Positions 17,614 to 25,696 of a stretch of DNA of 64,000 bases are shown here, in pieces (position 1 is the first letter of the stretch; every line of letters starts with the position of its first letter). Under the pieces are notes generated by a model. It ran no database searches. It was not told the origin of the DNA and worked only from the letters and a program-made list of their open reading frames with translations. The stretch lies in the NCBI RefSeq assembly GCF_036057275.1, contig NZ_CP107945.1, positions 6,262,001 to 6,326,000 on the forward strand, given 5' to 3'. The position numbers and the translations under genes are program-made. This DNA comes from Streptomyces sp. NBC_00390 (GTDB lineage Bacteria > Actinomycetota > Actinomycetes > Streptomycetales > Streptomycetaceae).

Positions 17614-17649
17614 GTGGATCGCGGGCACTTGGTGACAATGCCGATCCAC
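17614..17649. promoter_or_regulatory. Inverted repeat upstream of sepF
   Basis: GTGGATCG (17614-17621) and CGATCCAC (17642-17649) form a perfect 8 bp inverted repeat with a 20 bp centre, ending 22 bp before the sepF start. It follows an AT-rich patch TAGAAAATAT that could be a -10 region. It could be an operator or a leader hairpin. No binding protein can be named. Confidence 0.3.
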
Positions 17650-17671
17650 CACAGAGCGGAGGACTCAGAGA

Positions 17672-18277
17672 ATGGCCGGCGCGATGCGCAAGATGGCGGT
17701 CTACCTCGGCCTCGTGGAGGACGATGGGTACGACGGCAGGGGCTTCGACCCCGACGACGACTTCGAACCCGAGCCGGAGCCGGAGCGTGAGCACCGGCGG
17801 CACCAGCCCCCGCATCAGGTGGAGCGGGAGGAGCCGGTACGGGTGGTGACGCCGCCCGTGCAGCGTGATCCAGTACCTCTTCCCGTCGAGAGCGGGCGCC
17901 CGGCGCGAATCGCCCCCGTGGCATCCATCACACCTGAACGCCCGAGCCTGGAGAAGAACGCGCCCGTGATCATGCCGAAGGTCGTGTCCGAGCGGGAGCC
18001 GTACCGCATCACCACGCTGCATCCACGGACCTATAACGAGGCCCGTACCATCGGGGAACACTTCCGCGAGGGCACCCCGGTGATCATGAACCTGACTGAG
18101 ATGGACGACACGGATGCGAAGCGACTTGTCGACTTTGCCGCGGGACTCGTCTTCGGTCTGCATGGCAGCATTGAGAGGGTGACGCAGAAGGTGTTCCTGT
18201 TGTCTCCTGCTAACGTCGATGTCACGGCGGAGGACAAGGCCCGCATCGCTGAGGGCGGATTCTTCAACCAGAGCTGA
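17672..18277 (+). CDS. sepF: Cell division protein SepF
   Basis: Membrane-binding FtsZ anchor of Gram-positives; 201 residues. The amphipathic N-terminus (MAGAMRKMAVYLGLV) should bind the membrane. An acidic Asp/Glu/Pro linker follows, then the conserved SepF domain from about residue 110 (ITTLHPRTYNEARTIGEHFREG) with LVDFAAGLVFGLHG. It binds the FtsZ C-terminal tail (family knowledge). The ATG at 17672 follows GCGGAGGACTC. The 124 bp gap before it suggests a separate promoter. Confidence 0.96.
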   Translation: MAGAMRKMAVYLGLVEDDGYDGRGFDPDDDFEPEPEPEREHRRHQPPHQVEREEPVRVVTPPVQRDPVPLPVESGRPARIAPVASITPERPSLEKNAPVIMPKVVSEREPYRITTLHPRTYNEARTIGEHFREGTPVIMNLTEMDDTDAKRLVDFAAGLVFGLHGSIERVTQKVFLLSPANVDVTAEDKARIAEGGFFNQS

Positions 18278-18344
18278 GAAACGACACCGGAACGACCCGG
18301 CCGCAAGGCCGGAACACGAGAGCCAGGGGAGAGGGAAGCGCGGG

Positions 18345-18641
18345 ATGGGCGTCGCATTGGATGTGGTCTACATCGCGCTGATGTGCTTCCTCATCGTGCT
18401 GATTTTCCGGCTGGTCATGGACTACGTCTTCCAGTTCGCACGTTCATGGCAGCCCGGCAAGCCGATGGTGGTCGTACTTGAGGCCACCTACACTGTCACC
18501 GATCCACCGCTCAAGCTTCTGCGGCGGTTCATTCCGCCGCTGCGTCTCGGGGGCGTGGCACTCGACCTGTCCTTCTTCGTTCTGATGATCATCGTCTACA
18601 TCCTGATCTCCATCGTTAACAACTTTGCGAGCCAGGTATGA
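18345..18641 (+). CDS. YggT/YlmG family membrane protein
   Basis: Small integral membrane protein (98 residues) of the YggT family, which sits beside sepF and divIVA in many Gram-positives. Two hydrophobic helices are visible (VYIALMCFLIVLIFRLVMDY and LDLSFFVLMIIVYILISIV). Between them is the conserved amphipathic part EATYTVTDPPLKLLRRFIPPLRLGG. ATG 18345 is chosen because homology starts at MGVALDVVY and GAGGGAA lies upstream. Role is not established; relatives affect division or chromosome distribution. Confidence 0.9.
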   Translation: MGVALDVVYIALMCFLIVLIFRLVMDYVFQFARSWQPGKPMVVVLEATYTVTDPPLKLLRRFIPPLRLGGVALDLSFFVLMIIVYILISIVNNFASQV

Positions 18642-18690
18642 GCGATACGGTCCTGCCGACTGCCGACGACTACGTAGAGGTGAAGAAGAG

Positions 18691-19812
18691 ATGCCGCTGA
18701 CCCCCGAGGACGTGCGGAACAAGCAGTTCACGACCGTCCGCCTCCGAGAAGGCTATGACGAGGACGAGGTCGATGCCTTCCTCGACGAGGTCGAAGCCGA
18801 GCTGACGCGTCTGCTGCGTGAGAACGAGGACCTCCGCGCGAAGCTGGCCGCCGCCACGCGTGCCGCCGCGCAGAACCAGCAGCAGCAGGCCATGCGCAAG
18901 CCGCCGGAGCCGCAGGACGGCCGAGGTCCGGGCGCTCCGGTGCCCGCCGCCATATCCGGACCGCCGGTCCAGCAGCAGCCCCCGCAGATGGGTCCGCCCC
19001 AGCTGCCCGGTGGTGCTCCGCAGCTGCCAGCCGGTCCCAGCCACGGCGGCCCGCAGGGCATGGGCGGCCCGATGCAGGGCGGCCCCATGCAGGGCGGCCC
19101 GATGGGCGGTCCCATGGGTGGCCCCATGCAGGGCGGTCCCATGGGCGGTCCCATGGGTGGCCCCGGCATGCCGCAGCAGGGTCCGGGCGGTGACAGCGCG
19201 GCCCGAGTGCTGTCCCTTGCCCAGCAGACCGCTGACCAGGCGATCGCCGAGGCCCGCTCCGAGGCCAACAAGATCGTCGGCGAGGCGCGCTCGCGCGCCG
19301 AGGGCCTGGAGCGCGACGCGCGCGCCAAGGCGGACGCGCTCGAGCGGGACGCGCAGGAGAAGCACCGCGTCGCGATGGGCTCGCTGGAGTCGGCCCGCGC
19401 CACGCTGGAGCGCAAGGTCGAGGACCTGCGCGGCTTCGAGCGCGAGTACCGCACGCGACTGAAGTCCTACCTGGAGAGCCAGCTGCGCCAGCTGGAGACC
19501 CAGGCGGACGACTCGCTGGCCCCGCCGCGCACGCCTGCGGCCGCTTCGCTGCCGCCGTCCCCGTCGATGGCTCCGGCCGGTGCGGGTGCGATGGGTCACA
19601 CCATGGGTGGCGGCCCGTCCATGGGGCAGTCGATGGGGCAGACCATGGGTGGCCACGGTCCGTCCTCGGGCGGCCCGTCGTACGGCGGCCAGCAGCAGAT
19701 GTCGCCGGCGATGACCCAGCCGATGGCACCGGTGCGGCCGCAGGCGCCGCAGCCGATGCAGCAGGCACCGTCGCCGATGCGGGGCTTCCTGATCGACGAG
19801 GACGACAACTGA
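18691..19812 (+). CDS. divIVA: Polar growth scaffold DivIVA
   Basis: Coiled-coil protein that marks hyphal tips and directs apical growth; essential in Streptomyces. 373 residues. The N-terminal DivIVA domain (LTPEDVRNKQFTTVRLREGYDEDEVDAFLDEVE) binds curved membrane. A linker of about 120 residues follows, rich in Gly, Pro, Gln and Met with GGPM-type repeats. A second coiled coil spans about residues 172-273, and the Met/Gly/Pro/Gln-rich tail ends MRGFLIDEDDN. Start fixed at ATG 18691 by the conserved N-terminus. Last gene of the cluster, followed by two hairpins. Confidence 0.98.
   Translation: MPLTPEDVRNKQFTTVRLREGYDEDEVDAFLDEVEAELTRLLRENEDLRAKLAAATRAAAQNQQQQAMRKPPEPQDGRGPGAPVPAAISGPPVQQQPPQMGPPQLPGGAPQLPAGPSHGGPQGMGGPMQGGPMQGGPMGGPMGGPMQGGPMGGPMGGPGMPQQGPGGDSAARVLSLAQQTADQAIAEARSEANKIVGEARSRAEGLERDARAKADALERDAQEKHRVAMGSLESARATLERKVEDLRGFEREYRTRLKSYLESQLRQLETQADDSLAPPRTPAAASLPPSPSMAPAGAGAMGHTMGGGPSMGQSMGQTMGGHGPSSGGPSYGGQQQMSPAMTQPMAPVRPQAPQPMQQAPSPMRGFLIDEDDN
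19060..19170 (+). repeat. In-frame GGPM/QGGPM coding repeats in divIVA
   Basis: Tandem units of about 12-15 bp encode alternating GGPMQ and GGPM blocks in the DivIVA linker. Slippage here would change linker length without a frameshift, so copy number may vary between strains. Confidence 0.8.
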
Positions 19813-19893
19813 CGGCCGCTCGCGCGTAAGCGCGCGTAGCCGTCGGCACTGAGGGCCGGGCCCGGGACGTTGAACGTCTCCGGACCCGGCCCT
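19811..19893 (+). terminator. Twin hairpin terminator after divIVA
   Basis: The first hairpin (19811-19844) starts inside the stop codon: GACGGC pairs with GCCGTC around an inner CGCGCG/CGCGCG stem with a TAAG loop. The second (19852-19893) pairs AGGGCCGGG with CCCGGCCCT around a further GACGT/ACGTC stem. No T-tract follows, as usual for Streptomyces terminators. They close the dcw transcription unit. Confidence 0.75.
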
Positions 19894-20257
19894 CTGCCGT
19901 GGGCGGGGTGGGGCGCCTGCGGCAGGCTCCGTCCCCAGCCGGCCCTCTTCCACGGCCTGGCGGCGCCTTGGGGGAAGGGTCTGGGCGGGCGCTGAGGCAC
20001 CCGCACCCCCACGCGTGGCGGCTTCGTGCCGTGGCCCGGCGCCGACGCCGGTGCGGGGGCGCCTCCTCCGCCCGCAGGGCCTGGGTGGGGGCCTCGCACG
20101 CATGACGGGCCGATCCCTCCTGCGGGCGATATCGAGCCCCACAGGCGGGTGGGGAGTCAAGGTTCGGGCCGGAGCTCTGACTGGGGGGTGTCAGGCGGGC
20201 GTACGTGGTCGCGCCTGGCGTTTGAGGCGCGGGGTTCAGGGCGGAGCCCTGGACATG
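19894..20257. other. Gene-free spacer between divIVA and ileS
   Basis: About 360 bp of GC-rich DNA between convergent genes. Short open frames exist but show no ribosome sites or recognisable products. It contains the small hairpin CAGGGC-GGA-GCCCTG near 20237-20251, a common type of Streptomyces intergenic palindrome. I see no other function. Confidence 0.6.
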
Positions 20258-20301
20258 CCCGAAGGCGGCGCCCGGCCCCAGGGGTGGGCGCCGCCTTCGG
20301 G
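20258..20301 (-). terminator. Perfect 16 bp hairpin, terminator for ileS
   Basis: CCCGAAGGCGGCGCCC (20258-20273) pairs perfectly with GGGCGCCGCCTTCGGG (20286-20301) around a 12 nt loop. It lies 58 bp past the ileS stop and can also end readthrough from divIVA. Confidence 0.8.
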
Positions 20302-20359
20302 GTAGGGAAAGCCGACGGGTCCGGCAGCAGACGCTGCCGGGCCCGTTACGCAGCCGTGC

Positions 20360-23300
20360 TCACGCCTTTCGGAGGCGGAACGTCAGGGACAGGCCCTCGT
20401 CGGTGAACGGCTCCCCGTACGACTCGTCGCCCTCGCCCGTCGCGAAGTCCGTCGCCAGCACCTCGTCCGCGATCAGCGCCGCGTGGTCCGCCAGCGCCGA
20501 GGTGACCTCCTCGTCCGTGGAGCTCCAGCGCAGGGCGATCCGGTCCGCGACGTCCAGGCCGCTGTTCTTGCGGGCCTCCTGGATCAGGCGGATGGCATCG
20601 CGGGCAAGGCCCGCCAGCCGCAGCTCCGGGGTGATCTCCAGGTCGAGTGCGACCGTCGCACCCGCGTCGGAGGCCACCGACCAGCCCTCGCGGGGCGTCT
20701 CGGTGATGATGACCTCGTCGGGGGAGAGCGTCACCGGCGAGCCGTCGACCTCGACCGTGGCCGTGCCCTCGCGCAGGGCCAGCGACAGGGCCGCCGCATC
20801 CGTCGCCGCGATCGCCTTGGCGACGTCCTGGACGCCCTTCCCGAAGCGCTTGCCCAGCGCGCGGAAGTTCGCCTTGGCCGTGGTGTCCACCAGCGAGCCG
20901 CCGACCTCGGAGAGGGACGCCAGGGACGAGACGTTCAGCTCCTCCGTGATCTGCGCGTGCAGTTCGGGGGAGAGCGACTCGAAGCCCGACGCCGCGACCA
21001 GTGCCCGGGACAGCGGCTGGCGGGTCTTCACGCCCGACTCCGCACGCGTCGCACGGCCGAGCTCGACCAGCCGGCGGACCAGCGCCATCTGCGACGAGAG
21101 GGCCGGGTCGATCGCGGACAGGTCGGCCGCGGGCCAGCTCGACAGGTGCACGGACTCCGGAGCCTCCGGGGACACCGGGACGACGAGGTCCTGCCACACC
21201 CGCTCGGTGATGAACGGGGTCAGCGGAGCCATCAGGCGGGTCACCGTCTCGACGACGTCGTGCAGCGTGCGCAGCGCCGCCTTGTCGCCCTGCCAGAAGC
21301 GGCGGCGCGAGCGCCGCACGTACCAGTTCGACAGGTCGTCGACGAACGAGGACAGCAGCTTTCCGGCGCGCTGGGTGTCGTACGCCTCCATCGCCTGCGT
21401 CACCTGGTCCACGAGCGCGTTCAGCTCGCTGAGCAGCCAGCGGTCCAGGACCGTGCGGTCGGCTGGCGCCGGGTCGGCCGCCGACGGCGCCCAGCCGGAC
21501 GTACGGGCGTACAGCGCCTGGAAGGCCACCGTGTTCCAGTACGTCAGCAGGGTCTTTCGCACGACCTCCTGGATGGTGCCGTGGCCCACCCGGCGGGCGG
21601 CCCAGGGCGAACCGCCCGCGGCCATGAACCACCGCACCGCGTCCGCGCCGTGCTGGTCCATCAGCGGGATCGGCTGCAGGATGTTGCCCAGGTGCTTGGA
21701 CATCTTGCGGCCGTCCTCGGCGAGGATGTGGCCCAGGCACACCACGTTCTCGTACGACGACTTGTCGAAGACCAGCGTGCCGACCGCCATCAGCGTGTAG
21801 AACCAACCGCGCGTCTGGTCGATCGCCTCCGAGATGAACTGCGCGGGGTAGCGCTTCTCGAAGATCTCCTTGTTCTTGTACGGGTAGCCCCACTGCGCGA
21901 ACGGCATCGATCCCGAGTCGTACCAGGCGTCGATGACCTCCGGGACACGGGTCGCCGTCTCCTGGCAGGTCGGGCAGGGGAACGCGACCTCGTCGATGAA
22001 CGGTCGGTGCGGATCCAGCCCCGACTGGTCCGTGCCGGTCAGCTCGGTGAGCTCGGCGCGCGAGCCGACGCAGGTGAGGTGGCCCTCCTCGCAGCGCCAG
22101 ATCGGCAGCGGCGTGCCCCAGTAGCGGTTGCGGGACAGCGCCCAGTCGATGTTGTTGTTCAGCCAGTCCCCGAAACGGCCCTGCTTGACCGAGTCCGGGA
22201 ACCAGTTGGTGTTCTCGTTCTCCGCGAGCAGCCGGTCCTTGATGGCGGTGGTGCGGATGTACCAGGACGGCTGCGCGTAGTAGAGCAGCGCCGTGTGGCA
22301 GCGCCAGCAGTGCGGGTAGCTGTGCTCGTACGGGATGTGCTTGAACAGCAGCCCGCGCGCCTGCAGATCGGCCGTGAGCGCCTCGTCCGCCTTTTTGAAG
22401 AAGACGCCGCCGACCAGCGGTACGTCCTCCTCGAAGGTCCCGTCGGGGCGGACCGGGTTCACGACCGGCAGCCCGTAGGCGCGGCAGACCTTCAGGTCGT
22501 CCTCGCCGAAGGCCGGGGACTGGTGGACCAGACCCGTACCGTCCTCGGTCGTCACGTACTCGGCGTTGACGACGAAGTGGGCCGGCTGGTCGAAGGGCAC
22601 GAGCTGGAAGGGACGGTCGTACGTCCACCGTTCCATCTCGGCACCCGTGAAGGTCCGGCCGGTGGCCTCCCAGCCTTCGCCGAGCGCCTTCTCCAGCAGC
22701 GGCTGGGCGACGACGAGCTTCTCCTCGCCGTTCGTCGCGACGACGTATGTGACCTCGGGGTGCGCGGCCACGGCCGTGTTGGACACGAGCGTCCAGGGAG
22801 TGGTCGTCCACACCAGCAGCGCCGCCTCGCCGGCCAGCGGGCCGGAGGTCAGCGGGAAGCGGACGAAGACCGAGGGGTCCACGACCGTCTCGTAGCCCTG
22901 CGCCAGCTCGTGGTCCGACAGACCGGTGCCGCAGCGCGGGCACCAGGGGGCGACGCGGTGGTCCTGGACCAGCAGACCCTTGTTGAAGATCTCCTTCAGC
23001 GACCACCACACCGACTCGATGTACGAGGGGTCCATCGTCCGGTAGGCGTCGTCGAGATCGACCCAGTAGCCCATGCGGTTCGTCAGCTCGGCGAAGGCGT
23101 CCGTGTGCCGGGTCACCGACTCCCGGCACCTGGCGTTGAACTCGGCGATGCCGTAGGCCTCGATGTCCTTCTTGCCGGAGAAGCCGAGCTCCTTCTCGAC
23201 GGCGAGCTCGACCGGCAGGCCGTGACAGTCCCAGCCGGCCTTGCGGGCGACGTGGTAGCCGCGCATGGTGCGGAAGCGCGGGAAGACGTCCTTGAAGACG

Positions 23301-23497
23301 CGGGCCTCGATGTGGTGTGCACCGGGCATGCCGTTCGCCGTCGGCGGGCCTTCGTAGAACACCCACTCCGGGCGGCCCTCGGACTGCTCGAGGCTCTTGG
23401 CGAAGACCTTGCTCTCGCGCCAGAAGTCGAGCACGGCGTGCTCGAGCGCGGGCAGGTCGACCTGGGCGGGCACCTGGCGGTACTGCGGCGGTGTCAT
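20360..23497 (-). CDS. ileS: Isoleucyl-tRNA synthetase (IleRS2-type)
   Basis: Charges tRNA-Ile; 1045 residues, class I synthetase. The Rossmann catalytic domain is split by the CP1 editing domain (TTTPWTLVSNTAV). KMSK(H) lies in DGRKMSKHLGN and a long C-terminal domain follows, fitting the eukaryote-like IleRS2 clade. The HIGH signature is altered: residues 59-62 read Gly-Ala-His-His, so the first and third positions are swapped relative to HXGH. Start ATG 23497 has GGAGGAGA 6 nt upstream. That ribosome site is the one masked by the T-box leader. Large plus-strand frames over this gene are GC-bias shadows. Confidence 0.98.
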   Translation of the reverse strand: MTPPQYRQVPAQVDLPALEHAVLDFWRESKVFAKSLEQSEGRPEWVFYEGPPTANGMPGAHHIEARVFKDVFPRFRTMRGYHVARKAGWDCHGLPVELAVEKELGFSGKKDIEAYGIAEFNARCRESVTRHTDAFAELTNRMGYWVDLDDAYRTMDPSYIESVWWSLKEIFNKGLLVQDHRVAPWCPRCGTGLSDHELAQGYETVVDPSVFVRFPLTSGPLAGEAALLVWTTTPWTLVSNTAVAAHPEVTYVVATNGEEKLVVAQPLLEKALGEGWEATGRTFTGAEMERWTYDRPFQLVPFDQPAHFVVNAEYVTTEDGTGLVHQSPAFGEDDLKVCRAYGLPVVNPVRPDGTFEEDVPLVGGVFFKKADEALTADLQARGLLFKHIPYEHSYPHCWRCHTALLYYAQPSWYIRTTAIKDRLLAENENTNWFPDSVKQGRFGDWLNNNIDWALSRNRYWGTPLPIWRCEEGHLTCVGSRAELTELTGTDQSGLDPHRPFIDEVAFPCPTCQETATRVPEVIDAWYDSGSMPFAQWGYPYKNKEIFEKRYPAQFISEAIDQTRGWFYTLMAVGTLVFDKSSYENVVCLGHILAEDGRKMSKHLGNILQPIPLMDQHGADAVRWFMAAGGSPWAARRVGHGTIQEVVRKTLLTYWNTVAFQALYARTSGWAPSAADPAPADRTVLDRWLLSELNALVDQVTQAMEAYDTQRAGKLLSSFVDDLSNWYVRRSRRRFWQGDKAALRTLHDVVETVTRLMAPLTPFITERVWQDLVVPVSPEAPESVHLSSWPAADLSAIDPALSSQMALVRRLVELGRATRAESGVKTRQPLSRALVAASGFESLSPELHAQITEELNVSSLASLSEVGGSLVDTTAKANFRALGKRFGKGVQDVAKAIAATDAAALSLALREGTATVEVDGSPVTLSPDEVIITETPREGWSVASDAGATVALDLEITPELRLAGLARDAIRLIQEARKNSGLDVADRIALRWSSTDEEVTSALADHAALIADEVLATDFATGEGDESYGEPFTDEGLSLTFRLRKA

Positions 23498-23780
23498 CGG
23501 CGGTCTCCTCCGGCGGGGACTGTTCGTCGTTCCGTCGGAGGGACGAGAGCCCTCGCTCCCGCGGTACCACCCTCCTTGGCGGCGCACACGGCACCGCCCC
23601 CTCATTGGGGCCGCGACGCCGGGTCTACTCACCTGCTGGCTTTCTTCCGGCGGCTCCGGGGTGATGCTTCACATCGCGCTCGCCCCCGGGCTCTCACCGT
23701 CCCCGGGTCGCTCATGGCTGCGTACGACGCTACTCGTCCCCATCCACGCCTTTCGCTTCGCCCAGTGTACGGGCCCCTCC
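23498..23780 (-). promoter_or_regulatory. T-box riboswitch leader of ileS (translational type)
   Basis: The minus strand carries the T-box AGGGTGGTACCGCGG at 23573-23559, matching the tRNA-acceptor-binding consensus. Downstream, GTCCCTCCGACGG (23544-23532) can pair with CCGCCGGAGGAGAC (23516-23503), which contains the ileS ribosome site. So uncharged tRNA-Ile should free translation rather than prevent termination. An ATC triplet at 23665-23663, in a GATGTGAAGCATCA hairpin, is the best candidate for the Ile specifier. The 5' boundary is approximate. Actinobacterial ileS T-boxes of this type are known. Confidence 0.9.
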
Positions 23781-24054
23781 GGGGACGGCCGACCGCTTTT
23801 GCCCGCGGCTCGCAGGCGGGCAGCCCCGGGCCGCGTACATGACCCGAATGGCCACACGCCGCCCCGCGGGGTCCGATGGAGCGGCGGGCCGCGATTACAG
23901 GGCGGGGAGCTGGGCACAACGGATGCAGGCCCGCCGTGTCGCAGCCCGGGGCGGGTCGAATCGGCGGCGTGCCCCGTTGCCGCGGGACTGGGGTCGATTT
24001 ATCGTCCCAGCACGATTCGCGAGCAAGATCACAATATGTGAAGGGGCCGCGGCC

Positions 24055-25047
24055 ATGGTGGCGAGGAAGACAGCCGAGAAGTCGGCGTCCGCACGGTCCA
24101 CCGCCGCTGAGGCGGTGGGCAAAGGCGCGGGCGGGAGGACGAGCACCGCCGCGAGGAAGACCGTGGCAACGAAGAAGACCAACGCTAAGAAGACCGCCGA
24201 GAAGGCCGGGAGGACGGTCGGCAAGAAGTCGGTCGACAAGAAAGCCGGCAAGAAGTCCGTCGACAAGAAGACCGTCGACACGAATTCCGTCGACACGAGC
24301 ACGGTCGACAACAGGACGGTCGACAAGGAGCCGGCCGCGAAGAAGACGGCCGAGAAGAAGGCAACCACCAGAAAGGCCGCTGCCAGGAGCACGGGAAAGA
24401 GCCCGGCCAAGGACACTGCGGCAGGCAGGACCGCGTCGGCGCCCCGTAAGGCGCAGACGACGAAGGCGACCGCCAAGAGGGCGACTGCCACAAAGGCCGC
24501 GGCCGCCATGGCCGCGAAAAAGGCCGCACCCGCGGCCGAGGGGGCGGCCGCCCAGGCCGCGAAGCAGACAGGAGCCAGAACGGTGGGAGCGAAGAAGACC
24601 AAGAGTGCGGTGGCTGTGCCCACGGCCCGCGCAGTGGGCGCGGTATCGCCGGGCGAGCTCGCCGTACGGCCCGGCGAGGACCCGTGGACCGACGACGAGG
24701 TCTCCGCGGCGCGAGCCGGGCTCGAGAGCGAGGTGACCCGGCTGAACGCCGAGCTCACCGCCTCCGAGGTGGCCCTGACCGGTCTGATGCGGGATTCCGG
24801 CAACGGCGCGGGCGACGACGAAGCCGACACCGGGACGAAGAACATCACACGCGAGCACGAGATGGCGCTCGCGGCGAACGCCCGGGAGAGCCTGGAGCAG
24901 AGCGAGCGGGCGCTGCAGCGGCTCGACTCGGGCACGTACGGACTCTGCGAGAACTGCGGCAATCCGATCGGAAAGGCCCGTATGCAGGCCTTCCCGCGCG
25001 CGACCCTGTGCGTCGAGTGCAAGCAGAAGCAGGAGCGGCGAGGCTGA
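24055..25047 (+). CDS. DksA/TraR-type zinc-finger protein with lysine-rich repeat arm
   Basis: 330 residues. Residues ~1-200 are Lys/Ala/Thr-rich, histone H1-like, with internal repeats of the type KKSVDKK and TVD. The C-terminal ~110 residues have the DksA/TraR pattern: a coiled region (LNAELTASEVALTGLM; NARESLEQSERALQRLDSGTYG) and a four-cysteine zinc finger CENCGNPIGKARMQ...CVECKQK near residues 298-322. DksA proteins enter the RNA polymerase secondary channel. The basic arm suggests nucleic-acid binding, so a nucleoid-associated role is possible. ATG 24055 follows AAGGGG. A CACA-ATA-TGTG palindrome sits just upstream. Combination and function are inferred. Confidence 0.85.
   Translation: MVARKTAEKSASARSTAAEAVGKGAGGRTSTAARKTVATKKTNAKKTAEKAGRTVGKKSVDKKAGKKSVDKKTVDTNSVDTSTVDNRTVDKEPAAKKTAEKKATTRKAAARSTGKSPAKDTAAGRTASAPRKAQTTKATAKRATATKAAAAMAAKKAAPAAEGAAAQAAKQTGARTVGAKKTKSAVAVPTARAVGAVSPGELAVRPGEDPWTDDEVSAARAGLESEVTRLNAELTASEVALTGLMRDSGNGAGDDEADTGTKNITREHEMALAANARESLEQSERALQRLDSGTYGLCENCGNPIGKARMQAFPRATLCVECKQKQERRG
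24223..24327 (+). repeat. Coding repeats (KKSVDKK / TVD units) in the DksA-like gene
   Basis: Residues 57-91 are made of short degenerate repeats built on Lys-Lys-Ser-Val-Asp-Lys-Lys and Thr/Ser-Val-Asp. GTCGACA recurs in the DNA (for example GGTCGACAAGAA, CCGTCGACAAGAAG). The array looks like expansion of a lysine-rich disordered arm and is probably variable between strains. Confidence 0.7.
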
Positions 25048-25118
25048 GTCCCCGGTCGGGGCCCTGTGCGGGTGTCGTACCCTCGTGCACAGTCAGGCAC
25101 CTAGGTTGAGGGACTCAC

Positions 25119-25679
25119 GTGGCAGAGGCGGAGCGCATCATCGGTACGCCGGATGTGGACGACGAGGCTGCGGCTCCCGCCGAGCAGCCCAAGGGCAAGC
25201 GCAAGATCGCGGTGCTGTTCGCCGTGGCCGTGGTGGCGTATCTGCTCGACCTCGTCAGCAAGATGATCGTGGTGGCCAAGCTGGAGCACCATGAACCCAT
25301 CGAGATCATCGGCGATCTGCTCAGGTTCGAGGCGGTACGGAACGCGGGCGCCGCGTTCGGTATCGGCGAGGCCTTCACGGTGATCTTCACGGTCATCGCG
25401 GCGGCTGTGATCGTCGTGATCGTCCGGCTGGCGCGCAAGCTCTACAGCCTGCCCTGGGCGATCGCCCTCGGACTGCTGCTCGGTGGCGCTCTCGGCAATC
25501 TCACCGACCGGATCTTCCGCTCGCCCGGCGTCTTCAAGGGCGCGGTCGTGGACTTCATCGCGCCCGCGCACTTCGCCGTGTTCAACCTCGCGGACTCCGC
25601 GATCGTCTGCGGCGGAGTCCTGATCGTGCTGCTGTCCTTCAAGGGGCTGGACCCCGACGGCACCGTCCACAAGGACTGA
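25119..25679 (+). CDS. lspA: Lipoprotein signal peptidase II
   Basis: Aspartyl membrane protease that cleaves the signal peptide of lipidated prolipoproteins; 186 residues, four hydrophobic helices. The catalytic aspartates are Asp130 in GNLTDRIF and Asp159 in FNLADSAIV, with the supporting NAGAAFG segment in between helices. A hydrophilic N-terminal arm of about 25 residues is longer than in E. coli. GTG start. Followed at 17 nt by rluD, an lspA-rluD pairing common in bacteria. Confidence 0.97.
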   Translation: MAEAERIIGTPDVDDEAAAPAEQPKGKRKIAVLFAVAVVAYLLDLVSKMIVVAKLEHHEPIEIIGDLLRFEAVRNAGAAFGIGEAFTVIFTVIAAAVIVVIVRLARKLYSLPWAIALGLLLGGALGNLTDRIFRSPGVFKGAVVDFIAPAHFAVFNLADSAIVCGGVLIVLLSFKGLDPDGTVHKD

Positions 25680-25696
25680 CAAGGCATACTCGACGG

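Noticed and set aside
19894..20257. Small genes in the divIVA-ileS spacer
   Set aside because: Open frames of 68-126 codons have no ribosome sites, no homology I recognise and overlap hairpins.
20483..23842. 1119-codon open frame on the plus strand opposite ileS
   Set aside because: It is antisense to a clear full-length ileS and has the Arg/Val/Gly composition of a GC-bias shadow with no known motif.
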